From IMG/VR virus record IMGVR_UViG_3300044695_001799, positions 1 to 43,297 of that record: a stretch of DNA of 43,297 nt. One strand, 5' to 3'. The notes under the pieces are model-generated. The model did not search any database. It saw only the letters and a list, made by a program, of their open reading frames with translations, and was not told where the DNA came from. Every line of letters starts with the position of its first letter. The stretch's first letter is position 1. Both the position numbers and the translations under genes were made by a program. This document shows positions 1-7,644 of the stretch, piece by piece. The stretch is from a virus.

Positions 1-61
1 ACCACCTAGCACATGCTTTATGTTGTCTCATGTTTTTATATGAACACGACGTAAAATACAG

Positions 62-90
62 TGTACAAAATGACAAAAATGTGGTATAAT
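62..90 (+). promoter_or_regulatory. early-type sigma70-like promoter, upstream of gp45
   Basis: TGTACA at 62-67, a 17-base spacer ending in GTGG, and TATAAT at 85-90. It matches eleven other promoters in the window in architecture and sits 28 bases before the sliding clamp gene, so it probably starts the clamp/clamp-loader/RegA operon. Confidence 0.85.
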
Positions 91-117
91 ATATATTATT
101 AATCGTGAGGAATCAAT

Positions 118-792
118 ATGAAGTTAACTAAAGAGACGATTGCAATCTTAAAAAACTTTGCAATCATTCAACCAAACCTTATGTTCAAAGCGGGAAGCGA
201 ACTTAAAACTATTGCTGAAGCTAAGAATATCGTAGCTAAAGCAACAATCACTGAACAAATCCCCCAAGATTTTGGCATCTATGATGTCAATGATTTCTTG
301 TCATCGTTATCATTATTCAATGATCCAACATTTGATTTCTCTGAAGATGGTAAATCAGCATATATCTCAGAAGGTAAATCATCTTTGACTTACTTTTTCT
401 CTGAAGAATCTTCATTGACATTCCCACAAAAAGATGTCTCAATGCCTCAAACAGATGTGTCATTTGTATTAACAGATACAGTGTTGAGCTCATTGAAACG
501 CGCCACATCGCTATTATCCGTATCAACAGTAGCTATTGAAGATGCTGGTAGTGGTATGGTAATTCGAGTTAAAGATGCTAAAAATAATACATCTAACTCG
601 TATGGTACTGAAGTAGAAGGTAATAACGGCAATCATAGTTTTAAATTCCATTTCGATATCAGTAATTTTAAAATTTTACCAGGTGATTATGATGTATCCA
701 TCTCTGGTAAATTAATCTCTCATTTCAAACACAAGACATTACCTATTGAGTATTGGATTGCACTTGAAAAATCATCAACTTATGAGGCATAA
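118..792 (+). CDS. 45: DNA polymerase sliding clamp (gp45-like)
   Basis: Sliding clamp that tethers the phage DNA polymerase to DNA; in T4 it also activates late transcription. The 224-residue protein has almost the length of T4 gp45 (228) and shares its N-terminus (MKL-K-T-A-LKNFA) and the pattern IYD-N-FL--LSL-ND near residues 54-69. The C-terminal half keeps the F-F-I-M-PG-Y motif style of gp45. A GAGGA ribosome site lies just before the ATG. It heads an operon with the DsbA-like, gp44, gp62 and RegA genes, the T4 order with small insertions. The identification is by remembered family sequence, not by a search. Confidence 0.93.
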   Translation: MKLTKETIAILKNFAIIQPNLMFKAGSELKTIAEAKNIVAKATITEQIPQDFGIYDVNDFLSSLSLFNDPTFDFSEDGKSAYISEGKSSLTYFFSEESSLTFPQKDVSMPQTDVSFVLTDTVLSSLKRATSLLSVSTVAIEDAGSGMVIRVKDAKNNTSNSYGTEVEGNNGNHSFKFHFDISNFKILPGDYDVSISGKLISHFKHKTLPIEYWIALEKSSTYEA

Positions 793-794
793 TT

Positions 795-1007
795 ATGAAG
801 TTAACAGACTTACAATTAGTAATACAAATCATAGATTTAGCATCTGAAAAGGGTGTATTTAAAGGTGCTGACCTTAAAACAGTCGGCGAAGTACGTGAAC
901 GCATTATTGAATTTGTAAAAGCAAATGCTCAACAAGTCCCACCACAACCAGCAGAAACAGCAGCAGAAGGAGTAACAACAGATGAGCCTAACACAGAGAC
1001 TAAGTAA
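795..1007 (+). CDS. small conserved hypothetical protein of the clamp operon
   Basis: A 70-residue acidic protein directly after gp45, with a GAGG ribosome site inside the end of gp45. The first 45 residues look helical (LQLVIQIIDLASEKG, then VRERIIEFVKANAQQ), and the tail is Pro/Glu/Thr-rich and probably unstructured. Similar short proteins beginning MKxTDLQ occur in marine T4-like phages, to my knowledge without a known function. Its 3' end overlaps the start of the DsbA-like gene by 26 bases, so the two are likely translationally coupled. Confidence 0.75.
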   Translation: MKLTDLQLVIQIIDLASEKGVFKGADLKTVGEVRERIIEFVKANAQQVPPQPAETAAEGVTTDEPNTETK

Positions 1008-1242
1008 TCCGTCAGATCGTAAAGCTGTTTATGATGCGATCGTAGAGATATCTAATTCTATGACTCGTATGGAAGCAGAACGCGATCTTATTCGAGAGAC
1101 ATTAAAAGATGTGGCAACTAAGTATGAGTTACCACAAAAGTATACTCGAACATTGGCAAAGATCTATCACAAGCAAAACTTTAATGAGTTTAAAGCTGAG
1201 CAATCAGAAGTAGAAGATCTCTACGAATCTATCAGCGCTTAA
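982..1242 (+). CDS. dsbA: DsbA-like double-stranded DNA-binding protein
   Basis: An 86-residue charged helical protein. Its C-terminal third, YHKQNFNEFKAEQSEVEDLY, closely follows the T4 DsbA pattern YHKQ--DEFE-E-EEV-ELY, and the preceding segment (KYELPQKYTRTLAKI) matches DsbA's linker to that helix. T4 DsbA (89 residues) binds double-stranded DNA and influences late transcription; the same role is inferred here. It starts inside the upstream gene in another frame, with GGAG ten bases before the ATG. In T4 dsbA lies near rnh and gene 33, so its place beside gp45 is a rearrangement. Confidence 0.72.
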   Translation: MSLTQRLSNPSDRKAVYDAIVEISNSMTRMEAERDLIRETLKDVATKYELPQKYTRTLAKIYHKQNFNEFKAEQSEVEDLYESISA

Positions 1243-1273
1243 TTGTTGTACTATTATATTATGGAGTTTTTGA

Positions 1274-2212
1274 ATGCAAGATCAATTTTTATGGGTAGAA
1301 AAGTATCGTCCTAAAACGATCGACCAATGTATCCTTCCAAAGGCTCTTAAGGACACATTTCAAACAATAGTCAATAACGGTGAATTGCCAAACCTAATGT
1401 TCTCAGGAACTGCAGGTCTTGGCAAAACCACTGTCGCGCGAGCCTTATGTGAACAACTTGGCATCGACTATATCATCATCAATGGATCTGAAGAAGGTAA
1501 CATCGACACTCTTCGTACAAAGATTCGTCAGTTTGCATCAACAGTATCATTACAAGGCGGTTATAAATGTGTGATCCTAGACGAAGCAGATTATCTTAAT
1601 CCTCAATCAACTCAACCAGCTCTTCGTGGATTCATTGAAGAATTTGCTGATAATTGCCGATTCATCTTAACATGTAACTTTAAGAACCGCATCATTGAAC
1701 CACTTCATTCTCGTTGTGGTGTCATCGACTTTAAGTTTGATAAAAAACAATTAGCTGGTCTATGCGGTCAATTCTTAACACGTCTTAAAGATATCCTTAC
1801 AAAAGAAAGTGTAACATTCGAAGAAGCTACATTAGCTGAGCTAATTTTGAAGCATGCTCCAGATTGGAGACGCGTTCTTAATGAAGCTCAACGCTATTCT
1901 GTTGGTGGTACTATCGATTCTGGTATTTTAGTTACACTCAATGATAAGTCTATCAAAGATTTAATGGAAGCACTTAAAGCTAAAAACTTTAAAGGCATGC
2001 GTGAATGGGTTGTCAATAATATTGATACAGAACCACATGCTATCTTTCGTAAAGTTTATGATGTTCTTAGTGAACACCTCCAACCACAATCAATTCCACA
2101 AGTGATTCTTATACTTGCCGATTATCAATATAAGAATGCCTTCGTAGCTGACCATGAGCTAAATGTTGTTGCATGTATGACAGAAGTTATGGCTAATGCG
2201 GAGTGGAAATGA
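1274..2212 (+). CDS. 44: sliding clamp loader large subunit, AAA+ ATPase (gp44-like)
   Basis: ATPase subunit of the clamp loader that opens gp45 and places it on primed DNA. The 312-residue protein has the N-terminal signature LWVEKYRPKTIDQCILP, Walker A SGTAGLGKTTVA around residues 44-55, Walker B VILDEADYL around 96-104 and the SRC arginine-finger motif (HSRCGVIDF) near 147-155. T4 gp44 is 319 residues. A GGAG site precedes the ATG. The next gene starts at an overlapping ATGA. gp62, its partner, lies 300 bases downstream. Confidence 0.95.
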   Translation: MQDQFLWVEKYRPKTIDQCILPKALKDTFQTIVNNGELPNLMFSGTAGLGKTTVARALCEQLGIDYIIINGSEEGNIDTLRTKIRQFASTVSLQGGYKCVILDEADYLNPQSTQPALRGFIEEFADNCRFILTCNFKNRIIEPLHSRCGVIDFKFDKKQLAGLCGQFLTRLKDILTKESVTFEEATLAELILKHAPDWRRVLNEAQRYSVGGTIDSGILVTLNDKSIKDLMEALKAKNFKGMREWVVNNIDTEPHAIFRKVYDVLSEHLQPQSIPQVILILADYQYKNAFVADHELNVVACMTEVMANAEWK

Positions 2213-2391
2213 TGCTAGCTAAAATATATCCCAAAGAACAATTTTGGTTTGTAGAATATATAGATCAAGATACTGATAAACCACCTGCTACTGGCATTTT
2301 TGTAGAATTACAAGACGCTAGACAAGCAGCAATTGAATGGTGTAAAGGAGTCGTCGAAAATGTGGCGATTGTGGGCAAAAGCGATTGGTAG
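2209..2391 (+). CDS. small hypothetical protein between gp44 and gp62
   Basis: A protein of about 60 residues starting at the ATGA overlap with the gp44 stop (GGAG at 2200-2203 fits the ATG at 2209 or 2212; a GTG at 2203 is possible but less likely). It is rich in aromatic residues (KEQFWFVEYIDQD) and ends in a probable helix containing IEWCKGV. I do not recognise a family. Position and spacing suggest cotranslation with the clamp-loader genes. Confidence 0.65.
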   Translation: MMLAKIYPKEQFWFVEYIDQDTDKPPATGIFVELQDARQAAIEWCKGVVENVAIVGKSDW

Positions 2392-2509
2392 TAAAGGAAG
2401 TGCTAATAATTCTGAAGCCGACAACATTGCTATTATTAGAACACTTATCCTTTGCAGCTATCTTATAACTAACCTGGTTATTATTGCAGGTGTAATACAT
2501 CATTGGTAA
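2360..2509 (+). CDS. small inner-membrane protein (49 residues)
   Basis: This short gene overlaps the 3' end of the previous one in another frame and has a strong AAAGGAG site at 2343-2349. The product starts MWRLWAKAIGSK, has an acidic/polar stretch, then one hydrophobic segment of about 20 residues (LILCSYLITNLVIIAGVI) and ends HHW. A very similar small protein beginning MWRLWAKA is common in marine T4-like phages, in my recollection. The function is unknown; a single-pass membrane location is predicted. Confidence 0.72.
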   Translation: MWRLWAKAIGSKGSANNSEADNIAIIRTLILCSYLITNLVIIAGVIHHW

Positions 2510-2512
2510 TAT

Positions 2513-2887
2513 ATGAATCCTTTTGAATATGTAAATGCTATCTGCGATACTAAACAAAATCTCATCGTAGATGAGCTAAGTGAGAAAAATTATAATCCTT
2601 TCATGGTGAATAGATCTTTGTCCTATCACTATGACACTGTCCTGCTGGCTAATGAAATGAACCAGCGCCATTTCCTAGATAAGAAGCTTCAAAACGAGTT
2701 TCTTATAAATACAATCAGGAAGAAAAAAAGGTTTGCCAAATGGATAAAACCTATTTCTTCTGATGATTTGGAAGTGGTTAAAGAGTATTATGGCTATAGC
2801 AATGAGAAGGCTCGTCAAGTTCTGCCTCTGCTTAGTCATGATCAAATGGGACAATTGAGACAAAGGATTTTTAAAGGTGGAAAATAA
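2513..2887 (+). CDS. 62: sliding clamp loader small subunit (gp62-like)
   Basis: Likely the small clamp-loader subunit, partner of gp44. The 124-residue protein begins NPFEYVNAI, has the YNPFMVNRSLS motif and a basic R-KKRFAKWIKP segment near residues 70-80, matching the spaced features of gp62 (T4: FMVENALS and GKRYGKWAK). It is shorter than T4 gp62 (187), as I recall for marine T4-like homologues. No clear ribosome site precedes the ATG, suggesting coupling to the membrane-protein gene four bases upstream. Position between gp44 and RegA supports the call. Confidence 0.85.
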   Translation: MNPFEYVNAICDTKQNLIVDELSEKNYNPFMVNRSLSYHYDTVLLANEMNQRHFLDKKLQNEFLINTIRKKKRFAKWIKPISSDDLEVVKEYYGYSNEKARQVLPLLSHDQMGQLRQRIFKGGK

Positions 2888-2918
2888 CGAAAAGAGCGTC
2901 GAGTGGACGCCAGCTTCT

Positions 2919-3302
2919 ATGCTGGAAATCACACTAAACGAGCCGGACGATTTCCTAAAAGTACGCGAAACTCTAACTAGAATTGGAGTAGCGTCACGTA
3001 AGGATAAAAAGTTATATCAATCTTGCCATATATTGCATAAGCAAGGTAGATATTTCATCGTTCACTTCAAAGAATTATTTGTATTAGATGGCAAGCCGTC
3101 AACTATTACAGAAAACGATATTCAAAGACGAAACACAATCGCGGTATTATTATCGGATTGGGGTCTTGTGACTATAAATAATGTAGAACAATCCAAAGAT
3201 CGGGCTCCTTTAAGACAGATCAAAGTACTGGCATTTAAAGAGCGCGATGAATGGGAATTGTGTCCTAAATATAATATAGGTAATACACGAAAAGAATTCT
3301 GA
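2919..3302 (+). CDS. regA: RegA translational repressor
   Basis: RNA-binding protein that represses translation of several early T4 mRNAs by occluding initiation sites. The protein matches T4 RegA almost position by position: LEITLNEPDDFLKV-ETLTRIG, LYQSCHILHKQGRYFIVHFKE, ITE-D--RR-TIA-LL-DWGL and the C-terminal PKYNIGN. I chose the ATG at 2919 because T4 RegA starts MIEITL; this gives 127 residues (T4: 122). A GTG at 2877, overlapping the gp62 end, would add 14 residues and has an AAAGG site upstream, so it remains possible. A structured RNA region begins at its stop codon. Confidence 0.92.
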   Translation: MLEITLNEPDDFLKVRETLTRIGVASRKDKKLYQSCHILHKQGRYFIVHFKELFVLDGKPSTITENDIQRRNTIAVLLSDWGLVTINNVEQSKDRAPLRQIKVLAFKERDEWELCPKYNIGNTRKEF

Positions 3303-3349
3303 TCCTTCGGGATCCGAACATGGTGATAGTAACCATGTAAAAAACTATC
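3301..3349 (+). other. structured RNA: UUCG hairpin plus possible pseudoknot
   Basis: GATCC-TTCG-GGATC (3301-3314) forms a five-base-pair stem with a UUCG tetraloop over the regA stop codon. ACATGGT (3318-3324) pairs with ACCATGT (3332-3338). The loop between them, GATAGT (3325-3330), is complementary to ACTATC (3344-3349). The last two helices could form a tight H-type pseudoknot or two mutually exclusive hairpins. Base pairing is read directly; the function is unknown. Confidence 0.55.
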
Positions 3350-3352
3350 ACT

Positions 3353-3380
3353 CTCATGCCCATTCTGGGGTGAGATTTTA
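3353..3380 (+). terminator. possible rho-independent terminator after regA
   Basis: CTCAT/GTGAG with a bulged G, then CCC/GGG closing a five-base loop, followed by ATTTTAAT. The U-tract is short and the stem imperfect, so this is a weak terminator or a processing structure between regA and hsp20. Confidence 0.4.
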
Positions 3381-3396
3381 ATAAACTTAACTCGCT

Positions 3397-3411
3397 TAAT
3401 AGGAGCTATTA
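3397..3411 (+). promoter_or_regulatory. hairpin sequestering the hsp20 ribosome-binding site
   Basis: TAATAG (3397-3402) and CTATTA (3406-3411) are perfect inverted repeats around a GAG loop. The Shine-Dalgarno AGGAG lies at 3401-3405, inside the structure, and the A of the ATG is the last paired base. A short AU-rich stem at this place could act as an RNA thermometer; this is inference from the sequence alone. Confidence 0.4.
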
Positions 3412-3938
3412 TGAACACATTAGTAAAACAACTATTCGAAAAACCTTTCGAAACTTTAAACGTATCTTCAAAAGACTTTGATAAGTTCTTTGTTGGTTTT
3501 GACGATCAATTCGACAAACTAGCAAAACTTCAACAAGACTTTGCAAAGAACGTTCCGAACTATCCTCCATATAACATCCGCAAAATAGCCGATAACAAAT
3601 ATGTTATTGAACTTGCTATTGCTGGTTTCGCGCAATCAGATGTAGAAGTTACAATCGACGGTAACAAACTTACTGTTACTGGTAAAACTACAGACGCAGA
3701 AACAGATTACCTATTTAAAGGTATTGCAAATCGTGCATTCACCCGCACATTTGCTTTAGCTGATAAAATAGAAGTTGAATCTGCTGAGATGGTTAATGGT
3801 ATGTTAAAAGTTGCTCTTGAAAAGTTGGCTGAAATTTCAACTGTTAAGAAAATTGACATAAATTCTTCAGCTAAAAAATCCAAGAAAAAGCTTTTAACAG
3901 AGGATGAAGAATATGCCACAGCTGCTGAAACTCTTTAA
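3411..3938 (+). CDS. hsp20: small heat-shock protein, Hsp20/alpha-crystallin family
   Basis: ATP-independent holdase chaperone in the cytoplasm. The 175-residue protein has a variable N-terminus and then an alpha-crystallin domain at about residues 48-135: PYNIRKIADNKYVIELAIAGF, DVEVTIDGNKLTVTG and the NGMLKVALEK motif near its end. A lysine-rich, acidic-ended tail follows. Phage Hsp20 genes are known in marine T4-like phages. It follows the structured region after regA and may be expressed separately; its ribosome site is inside a small hairpin. Its end overlaps the next small gene. Confidence 0.93.
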   Translation: MNTLVKQLFEKPFETLNVSSKDFDKFFVGFDDQFDKLAKLQQDFAKNVPNYPPYNIRKIADNKYVIELAIAGFAQSDVEVTIDGNKLTVTGKTTDAETDYLFKGIANRAFTRTFALADKIEVESAEMVNGMLKVALEKLAEISTVKKIDINSSAKKSKKKLLTEDEEYATAAETL

Positions 3939-4014
3939 AGATGTAATTAGTGGATTGTATGAAGGCATCATAATGATGCGCAAACATAAAGCTGATAGGT
4001 TTAATAGATTATGA
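3913..4014 (+). CDS. small hypothetical protein (33 residues)
   Basis: A short frame starting inside the 3' end of hsp20 with GAGGA about nine bases upstream. The product reads as a helix with basic C-terminus (MPQLLKLFKDVISG, then RKHKADRFNRL). Its stop is in an ATGA overlap with the following micro-gene, which argues for real coupled translation. No family was recognised. Confidence 0.45.
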   Translation: MPQLLKLFKDVISGLYEGIIMMRKHKADRFNRL

Positions 4015-4088
4015 ATAATTGGATACCTATGACTGATGATGATTGGGATTGGGTTAACGGTATACCACCTAAAAAATCTAAGTCTTAA
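4011..4088 (+). CDS. micro-protein (25 residues)
   Basis: Begins at the ATGA overlap with the preceding small gene and ends six bases before a strong terminator stem. The product, with WIPMTDDDWDWVNGIPPKK, is acidic and tryptophan-rich. Placement as the last frame before the terminator supports it, but a 25-residue frame could arise by chance. Confidence 0.4.
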   Translation: MNNWIPMTDDDWDWVNGIPPKKSKS

Positions 4089-4093
4089 AAACC

Positions 4094-4123
4094 GGGAGGC
4101 TTAAGTGCCTCCCATTTCTTTTA
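4094..4123 (+). terminator. rho-independent terminator after the hsp20 unit
   Basis: Perfect seven-base-pair stem GGGAGGC (4094-4100) / GCCTCCC (4107-4113) with a TTAAGT loop, followed by ATTTCTTTTA. It closes the hsp20 and micro-gene unit. Confidence 0.85.
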
Positions 4124-4134
4124 TAGATAATACT

Positions 4135-4335
4135 ATGAAAGAAAAAACAAACCATTTAGTTTCAATGGAAACGGTTCGATTAGGAGATTGGTATATAAAA
4201 GCCAGTCAAATGAAAGGATATGTTTTATTGATTATGATAAATTTTTATAATGCTAAGTTTGTTCTACAACATGTTGATGATGTACATAAGGCAAACTTAA
4301 TCGTTGAATACGTTATTGAAAAAGGTGATTTATGA
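4135..4335 (+). CDS. small hypothetical protein
   Basis: About 66 residues from the ATG at 4135; a GTG at 4105 lies inside the terminator stem and is unlikely. The protein (METVRLGDWYIKASQMKGYVLL, given here by its first part) reads as a beta-rich domain followed by a helix (DDVHKANLIVEYVI). It ends in an ATGA overlap with the Sm-like gene, suggesting coupled expression. I do not recognise the family. Confidence 0.6.
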   Translation: MKEKTNHLVSMETVRLGDWYIKASQMKGYVLLIMINFYNAKFVLQHVDDVHKANLIVEYVIEKGDL

Positions 4336-4622
4336 TTAGAGTACTTCAATTAGTAACTGCACAAGAAATTATTGGTGAAGTTACAGAAACCGCAGATACA
4401 TTTACTGTTAAAAATCCTGCAACAATCCACATGGTACCACAACAAAACGGTGGTTCATTCGGAATCGGACTAATACCATTTATGCCGTACTTAGATGGTT
4501 CTCAAGTCAATATCAATAAAGACAAAATAGTAATTACCGCAGAACCTTCAGTGGATATGCGAAACAATTACAATAAAATGTTTGGGAGTGGCATCCAAAT
4601 AGCCAATGTAATACCAAAATAA
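4332..4622 (+). CDS. Sm-like fold phage protein (conserved in marine T4-like phages)
   Basis: A 96-residue protein beginning MIRVLQLVTAQEIIGEV, a strand pattern typical of an Sm/LSM-like barrel, with NPATIHMVPQ and GIGLIPFMPYLDG in the middle and I-KDKIVITAEPS then N-YNKMFGSGI near the end. The pattern fits the family represented by a structurally determined Sm-like protein of putative cyanophage origin, as I remember it. RNA binding or Hfq-like activity is not demonstrated for this family. The gene precedes the promoter of the DNA polymerase. Confidence 0.65.
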   Translation: MIRVLQLVTAQEIIGEVTETADTFTVKNPATIHMVPQQNGGSFGIGLIPFMPYLDGSQVNINKDKIVITAEPSVDMRNNYNKMFGSGIQIANVIPK

Positions 4623-4636
4623 GATTCAAAAAAGCA

Positions 4637-4665
4637 TGTACTTTTTTTTCTCGTTATGGTATAAT
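4637..4665 (+). promoter_or_regulatory. early-type promoter upstream of DNA polymerase
   Basis: TGTACT (4637-4642), a 17-base spacer ending ATGG, TATAAT (4660-4665). The polymerase ATG lies only eight bases after the -10 element, so the transcript leader would be nearly absent, or translation uses a longer upstream transcript. Confidence 0.75.
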
Positions 4666-4672
4666 AGGCTAT

Positions 4673-7189
4673 ATGGAATTCTACACAAACATTTCTCGCT
4701 ACGGCAATCAACTTCTCTACCGCGGTTATAAAGACGGTAGACGAATACAAACAAAAATCCCTTTCTCCCCTACGCTGTACGTACCAGTAGAAAAATCTAC
4801 TGCATGGAAAGCTCTCGACGGAAAGTCAGTTGAACCTGTCCGTCTCGAAACCATGCGTGAAGCTAAAGAATTCGTCGAACGATATAAAGATGTATCGAAC
4901 TTCGAGATCTATGGCAATACAAACTATATTGCTCAGTTCGTAGCAGAAAAGTTTCCTAATGAAATCAAATTCGATTCTTCATTAATCAATATCACCACTA
5001 TCGATATTGAAGTTGCTTCTGACGAAGGATTTCCTGAACCTGAACAAGCTAATTATCCTATCACAGCAATTGCAATTAAAAATAACATAGACAACATTTT
5101 CTATGTATTCGGTCTTGGTGATTATGATGTGTCTAAGTCAATCATGAAAGACAATCTTGTTAAATACGAGAAGTGTCGTGACGAACATGAATTGCTAATC
5201 AAGTTCATTGCCCATTGGGGTACACCTTCTCATATGCCAGATGTTGTGACTGGTTGGAATATTCGTAACTTCGATATCCCATACATCATCAATCGTGCAG
5301 CTCGTATCGTACATGAAGATACGATTAAGAAGCTATCTCCATGGGGTAGAGTCGAAGAAAAACAAGTCACTATGCAGAAAAGACAAGTGCAGATGTATGA
5401 TATCATCGGCGTAGCACAACTTGATTGGATGGATCTCTTTAAGAAATTTGGTTATACTTTCGGCCCACAAGAAACATATCGCTTAGATCATATCGCCAAT
5501 GTAGTACTCGGTGAACGTAAACTAGAATACGATGGTACATTACATTCGTTGTATATGACAGATCATCAAAAATTCATCGACTATAATATTCGAGATGTAG
5601 ATCTTGTTGATCGTATGGAAGACAAAGTAGGTTTGATCGTACTATGCTTTACGATGGCTTATAGAGCTGGTGTTAATTACAGCGACACATTCGGCACAAC
5701 TGCTATTTGGGATAGTTTAATCTATCGCTATTTGTTACCACAAAATATTGTAGTACCACCAAATAAAGAATCTATTAAAGAAGCATACGACGGTGGTTAT
5801 GTTAAAGATCCACAATGCGGTGTTCACGATTGGGTTGCATCATTCGACGTCAATTCACTTTATCCTAATATCATTGTTCAGTGGAATATGTCACCTGAGA
5901 CTATCATACGAGGTCGTCATGACCATCGTGTGTCACCAGATTCTATTCTTGAAGGATATCAACCTGAAAAGACAGAATATGGTATTGCAGGTAGCGGTCA
6001 AATGTTCTCTAATCAAAAGCAAGGTTTCATGCCTAAGATTATCGAAGAGATGTATGACGAACGTGTGAAGATCAAAACGCTTATGCTCGATGCTAAAAAA
6101 GAATTAGAAGCATCTGATAAGACGAATAAACAAGAAATGTATAGAATTGAACGAGACATCGCTCGATATGAAAATCAACAGACATCTATTAAGATTCTAT
6201 TAAACTCTCTTTACGGTGCACTAGGCAACAAGTATTTCAGATACTTTACTATGGAAATTGCAGAAGGCATTACACTATCTGGTCAAATGATTATTCGATG
6301 GGCAGAAAAAGCTGTAAACGAATATCTTAATAAAGCATTAAAGAATAAAAAAGAAAAAGACTATGTCATCGCTATTGATACTGATTCTGTTTATGTTAAT
6401 CTTAGTGAGGTTGTTAAGGTAACTAATATAACTGACAAAACAAAGATAACTGATTTCTTAGATAAGTTGTGCACTGATTCATTGGAATCTGTTTTAAGTA
6501 AATCATTCGATGAACTTGCAGATACGATGAATGCATATAAGAAGCGTCTTAGCATGAAACGAGAAGCTATCGCTGATCGTGCGATATGGACTGCTAAGAA
6601 ACGATACATCTTAAACGTACTAGATAATGAAGGAGTACGCTATGCTAAACCTAAACTCAAGATCATGGGGATTGAAGCGATCAAGTCCTCGACACCGGGC
6701 ACGTGTCGCACGGCTTTTGAAGAATTGTTTCAAGTCCTCATCAGTGGTACGGAAGCTGAAACTCAGACTTTTATTCAAAATTATAGAGAAAAATTTGATC
6801 AACTTCCAGCGCACGAAAAAGCATTCCCTCGCGGAGTCTCGTCGGTTAAGGAATATCAATCGCGCGACACGCTCTACAAGAAAGGTACACCCATAAATTC
6901 ACGTGCAGCCATCTTGTATAATCACATGCTGCAAAAGCAAGGATTAAAGACTTACACACCCATCAAAGGTGGTGATAAGATCAAATACATTTATTTGTAT
7001 CCTCATAATCCTATGAAAGAAGATGTTATCGGCTTTGTTGACATCTTACCTCCAGAATTTAAGCTTGATAAGTATATTGATAATGACAAACAATTCGAAA
7101 AAGCTTTTTTAGAACCAGCAAAATTGATTCTCGATGCGATCGGTTGGAAAGCAGAAAAAATAGCATCTCTTGAAGATTTCTTTGCTTAA
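4673..7189 (+). CDS. 43: family B DNA polymerase (gp43-like)
   Basis: Replicative DNA polymerase with 3'-5' proofreading. The protein has 838 residues (T4 gp43: 898) in one uninterrupted frame. Exonuclease motifs: ITTIDIEVASDEG (ExoI), VVTGWNIRNFDIPYI (ExoII) and YNIRDVDLVDRM (ExoIII). Polymerase motifs: A, SFDVNSLYPNII; B, KILLNSLYGALGNKYFRYF; C, IAIDTDSVYVN. The T4-type KKRYI segment and a C-terminal tail for the clamp (IASLEDFFA) are present. The start is fixed by the family-like MEFYTNISRYGNQLLYRG. A stretch near 6640-6880 has visibly more C/G-ending codons than its surroundings. Confidence 0.97.
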   Translation: MEFYTNISRYGNQLLYRGYKDGRRIQTKIPFSPTLYVPVEKSTAWKALDGKSVEPVRLETMREAKEFVERYKDVSNFEIYGNTNYIAQFVAEKFPNEIKFDSSLINITTIDIEVASDEGFPEPEQANYPITAIAIKNNIDNIFYVFGLGDYDVSKSIMKDNLVKYEKCRDEHELLIKFIAHWGTPSHMPDVVTGWNIRNFDIPYIINRAARIVHEDTIKKLSPWGRVEEKQVTMQKRQVQMYDIIGVAQLDWMDLFKKFGYTFGPQETYRLDHIANVVLGERKLEYDGTLHSLYMTDHQKFIDYNIRDVDLVDRMEDKVGLIVLCFTMAYRAGVNYSDTFGTTAIWDSLIYRYLLPQNIVVPPNKESIKEAYDGGYVKDPQCGVHDWVASFDVNSLYPNIIVQWNMSPETIIRGRHDHRVSPDSILEGYQPEKTEYGIAGSGQMFSNQKQGFMPKIIEEMYDERVKIKTLMLDAKKELEASDKTNKQEMYRIERDIARYENQQTSIKILLNSLYGALGNKYFRYFTMEIAEGITLSGQMIIRWAEKAVNEYLNKALKNKKEKDYVIAIDTDSVYVNLSEVVKVTNITDKTKITDFLDKLCTDSLESVLSKSFDELADTMNAYKKRLSMKREAIADRAIWTAKKRYILNVLDNEGVRYAKPKLKIMGIEAIKSSTPGTCRTAFEELFQVLISGTEAETQTFIQNYREKFDQLPAHEKAFPRGVSSVKEYQSRDTLYKKGTPINSRAAILYNHMLQKQGLKTYTPIKGGDKIKYIYLYPHNPMKEDVIGFVDILPPEFKLDKYIDNDKQFEKAFLEPAKLILDAIGWKAEKIASLEDFFA

Positions 7190-7191
7190 CA

Positions 7192-7220
7192 TGTACAGCG
7201 AGAAAATTATGTGGTATAAT
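7192..7220 (+). promoter_or_regulatory. early-type promoter upstream of MazG-like gene
   Basis: TGTACA (7192-7197), 17-base spacer ending GTGG, TATAAT (7215-7220), starting right after the polymerase stop. It probably drives the MazG-like, primase-like and nuclease-like genes. Confidence 0.85.
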
Positions 7221-7240
7221 ATTATTTTAAGGAGTAAAAT

Positions 7241-7642
7241 ATGAGTAGAGATTGGGTACAAGATATACAAGAAATGCATACTAAATATGGTGTGCGAGAA
7301 GTCGTTAGAAACTTTGATGCACTTAAGTTAGACACATATCTAACATTCAGAGCAAATTTTTTACAAGAAGAATTGGATGAACTGAAAACATCTAAGAATG
7401 CAGATGATGCTGTTGATGCTTTGATCGATCTTTGTGTTGTAGCAATTGGAACATTAGATGCATTTGGTGTAGATTCATATACTGCATGGGATCGCGTTCA
7501 TAAAGCAAACATGAATAAAGAAGTTGGTATTAAAGAATCTCGACCAAACCCATTAGGATTGCCAGATCTTATCAAGCCAGAAGGTTGGACAGCGCCAAGC
7601 CATGCTGACAATACTGCATTGCTTGAAAAGATCTATGACTAA
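7241..7642 (+). CDS. MazG-like all-alpha NTP pyrophosphohydrolase
   Basis: Predicted to hydrolyse a (d)NTP to the NMP and pyrophosphate. The 133-residue helical protein carries QEELDELK (EExxE metal motif) followed about 15 residues later by DDAVDALIDLCVVAIG, the MazG/PRA-PH arrangement. The C-terminal part (WDRVHKANMNKEV, then RPNPLGLPDLIKPEGW) is typical of phage MazG-like proteins. The substrate cannot be read from sequence. Near a hydroxymethylase and dCMP deaminase, clearing unmodified dCTP or dUTP (the job of gp56 in T4) is an attractive inference. An AAGGAG site precedes the ATG. Confidence 0.85.
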   Translation: MSRDWVQDIQEMHTKYGVREVVRNFDALKLDTYLTFRANFLQEELDELKTSKNADDAVDALIDLCVVAIGTLDAFGVDSYTAWDRVHKANMNKEVGIKESRPNPLGLPDLIKPEGWTAPSHADNTALLEKIYD

Positions 7643-7644
7643 AT

